Source: CAZGOM01 sp964527265 (lineage in GTDB: Bacteria; Planctomycetota; Phycisphaerae; Phycisphaerales; Phycisphaeraceae). From it: DNA of 22,455 nucleotides. The notes beneath the pieces are model-generated. The model was not told the DNA's origin. It was given only the letters and a program-made list of their open reading frames with translations, and ran no database searches. The stretch is from NCBI GenBank assembly GCA_964527265.1, contig CAZGOM010000088.1, forward strand, positions 1 to 22,455. The letters are read 5' to 3'. Shown here one piece after another: positions 22,449 through 22,455 of this stretch (its first letter is position 1; every line of letters begins with the position of its first letter). Position numbers and translations under genes: made by a program.

Positions 22449-22455
22449 GAAAATT

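Noticed and set aside
1..22455. tRNA, rRNA, insertion sequence, prophage or integrase
   Set aside because: No transposase or integrase motif, terminal inverted repeats or cloverleaf-like sequence was seen on either strand.

Overview
The window is GC-rich, densely coding chromosomal DNA, probably from the Planctomycetes-Verrucomicrobia-Lentisphaerae (PVC) group; I cannot name a genus. The support is two pseudopilin-like proteins with a FTLIE(V/L)LVV methylation helix and a C-terminal H-Xn-DG motif, large secreted GH9 glycosidases, a CehA/McbA-type hydrolase, a DUF4380-like lipoprotein, and LacI and GntR/LacI-hybrid sugar regulators. This gene mix is typical of polysaccharide-degrading PVC bacteria. 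Base composition is strongly strand-biased: the + strand is C-rich and G-poor throughout, so + genes use C-ending codons and - genes use G-ending codons.

Layout. (1) 2-571 is the 3' end of a gene that looks like an acetyltransferase with an SCP2-like tail. (2) 641-3541 (-) is a secreted GH9 enzyme with a large N-terminal beta-domain. It is divergent from a pseudopilin gene (4099-4905, +) across a roughly 450-550 bp regulatory region rich in palindromes and 11-bp-phased repeats. (3) A histidine phosphatase (4941-5636) and a second, differently built GH9 enzyme (5706-8897, with PKD and LamG-like C-terminal domains) follow on the + strand. (4) A LacI regulator (9002-10099, -) is divergent from a CehA/McbA-like hydrolase (10156-11763, +). 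(5) A DUF4380-like lipoprotein (11872-12867, -) is divergent from a sugar ABC importer operon: secreted TPR protein, membrane-anchored solute-binding protein, MalF-like and MalG-like permeases, and MalK-like ATPase (12938-19026, +). (6) On the - strand, a GntR/LacI hybrid regulator (21300-22412), a second pseudopilin (20456-21175) and a sialidase-like propeller protein (19260-20333) form a third module.

Inferred working scheme: secreted GH9 enzymes cut a beta-glucan-type polysaccharide outside the cytoplasm, the ABC importer takes up oligosaccharides, and LacI-type and GntR-type sensors switch the modules. The pseudopilins beside two of the glycan modules may act at the cell surface, but their role is unknown.

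The most unusual non-gene content is a family of 28-bp elements, each made of four 7-bp units and often with a divergent GAAC unit at the same place. There are five copies in the window. Two lie inside coding sequence, at the C-terminus of the TPR protein and the N-terminus of the solute-binding protein. A four-unit 10-bp array, a repeated hairpin at two convergent gene ends, phased TTAACC boxes, GGTGAA palindromes and apparently leaderless promoters add to this.
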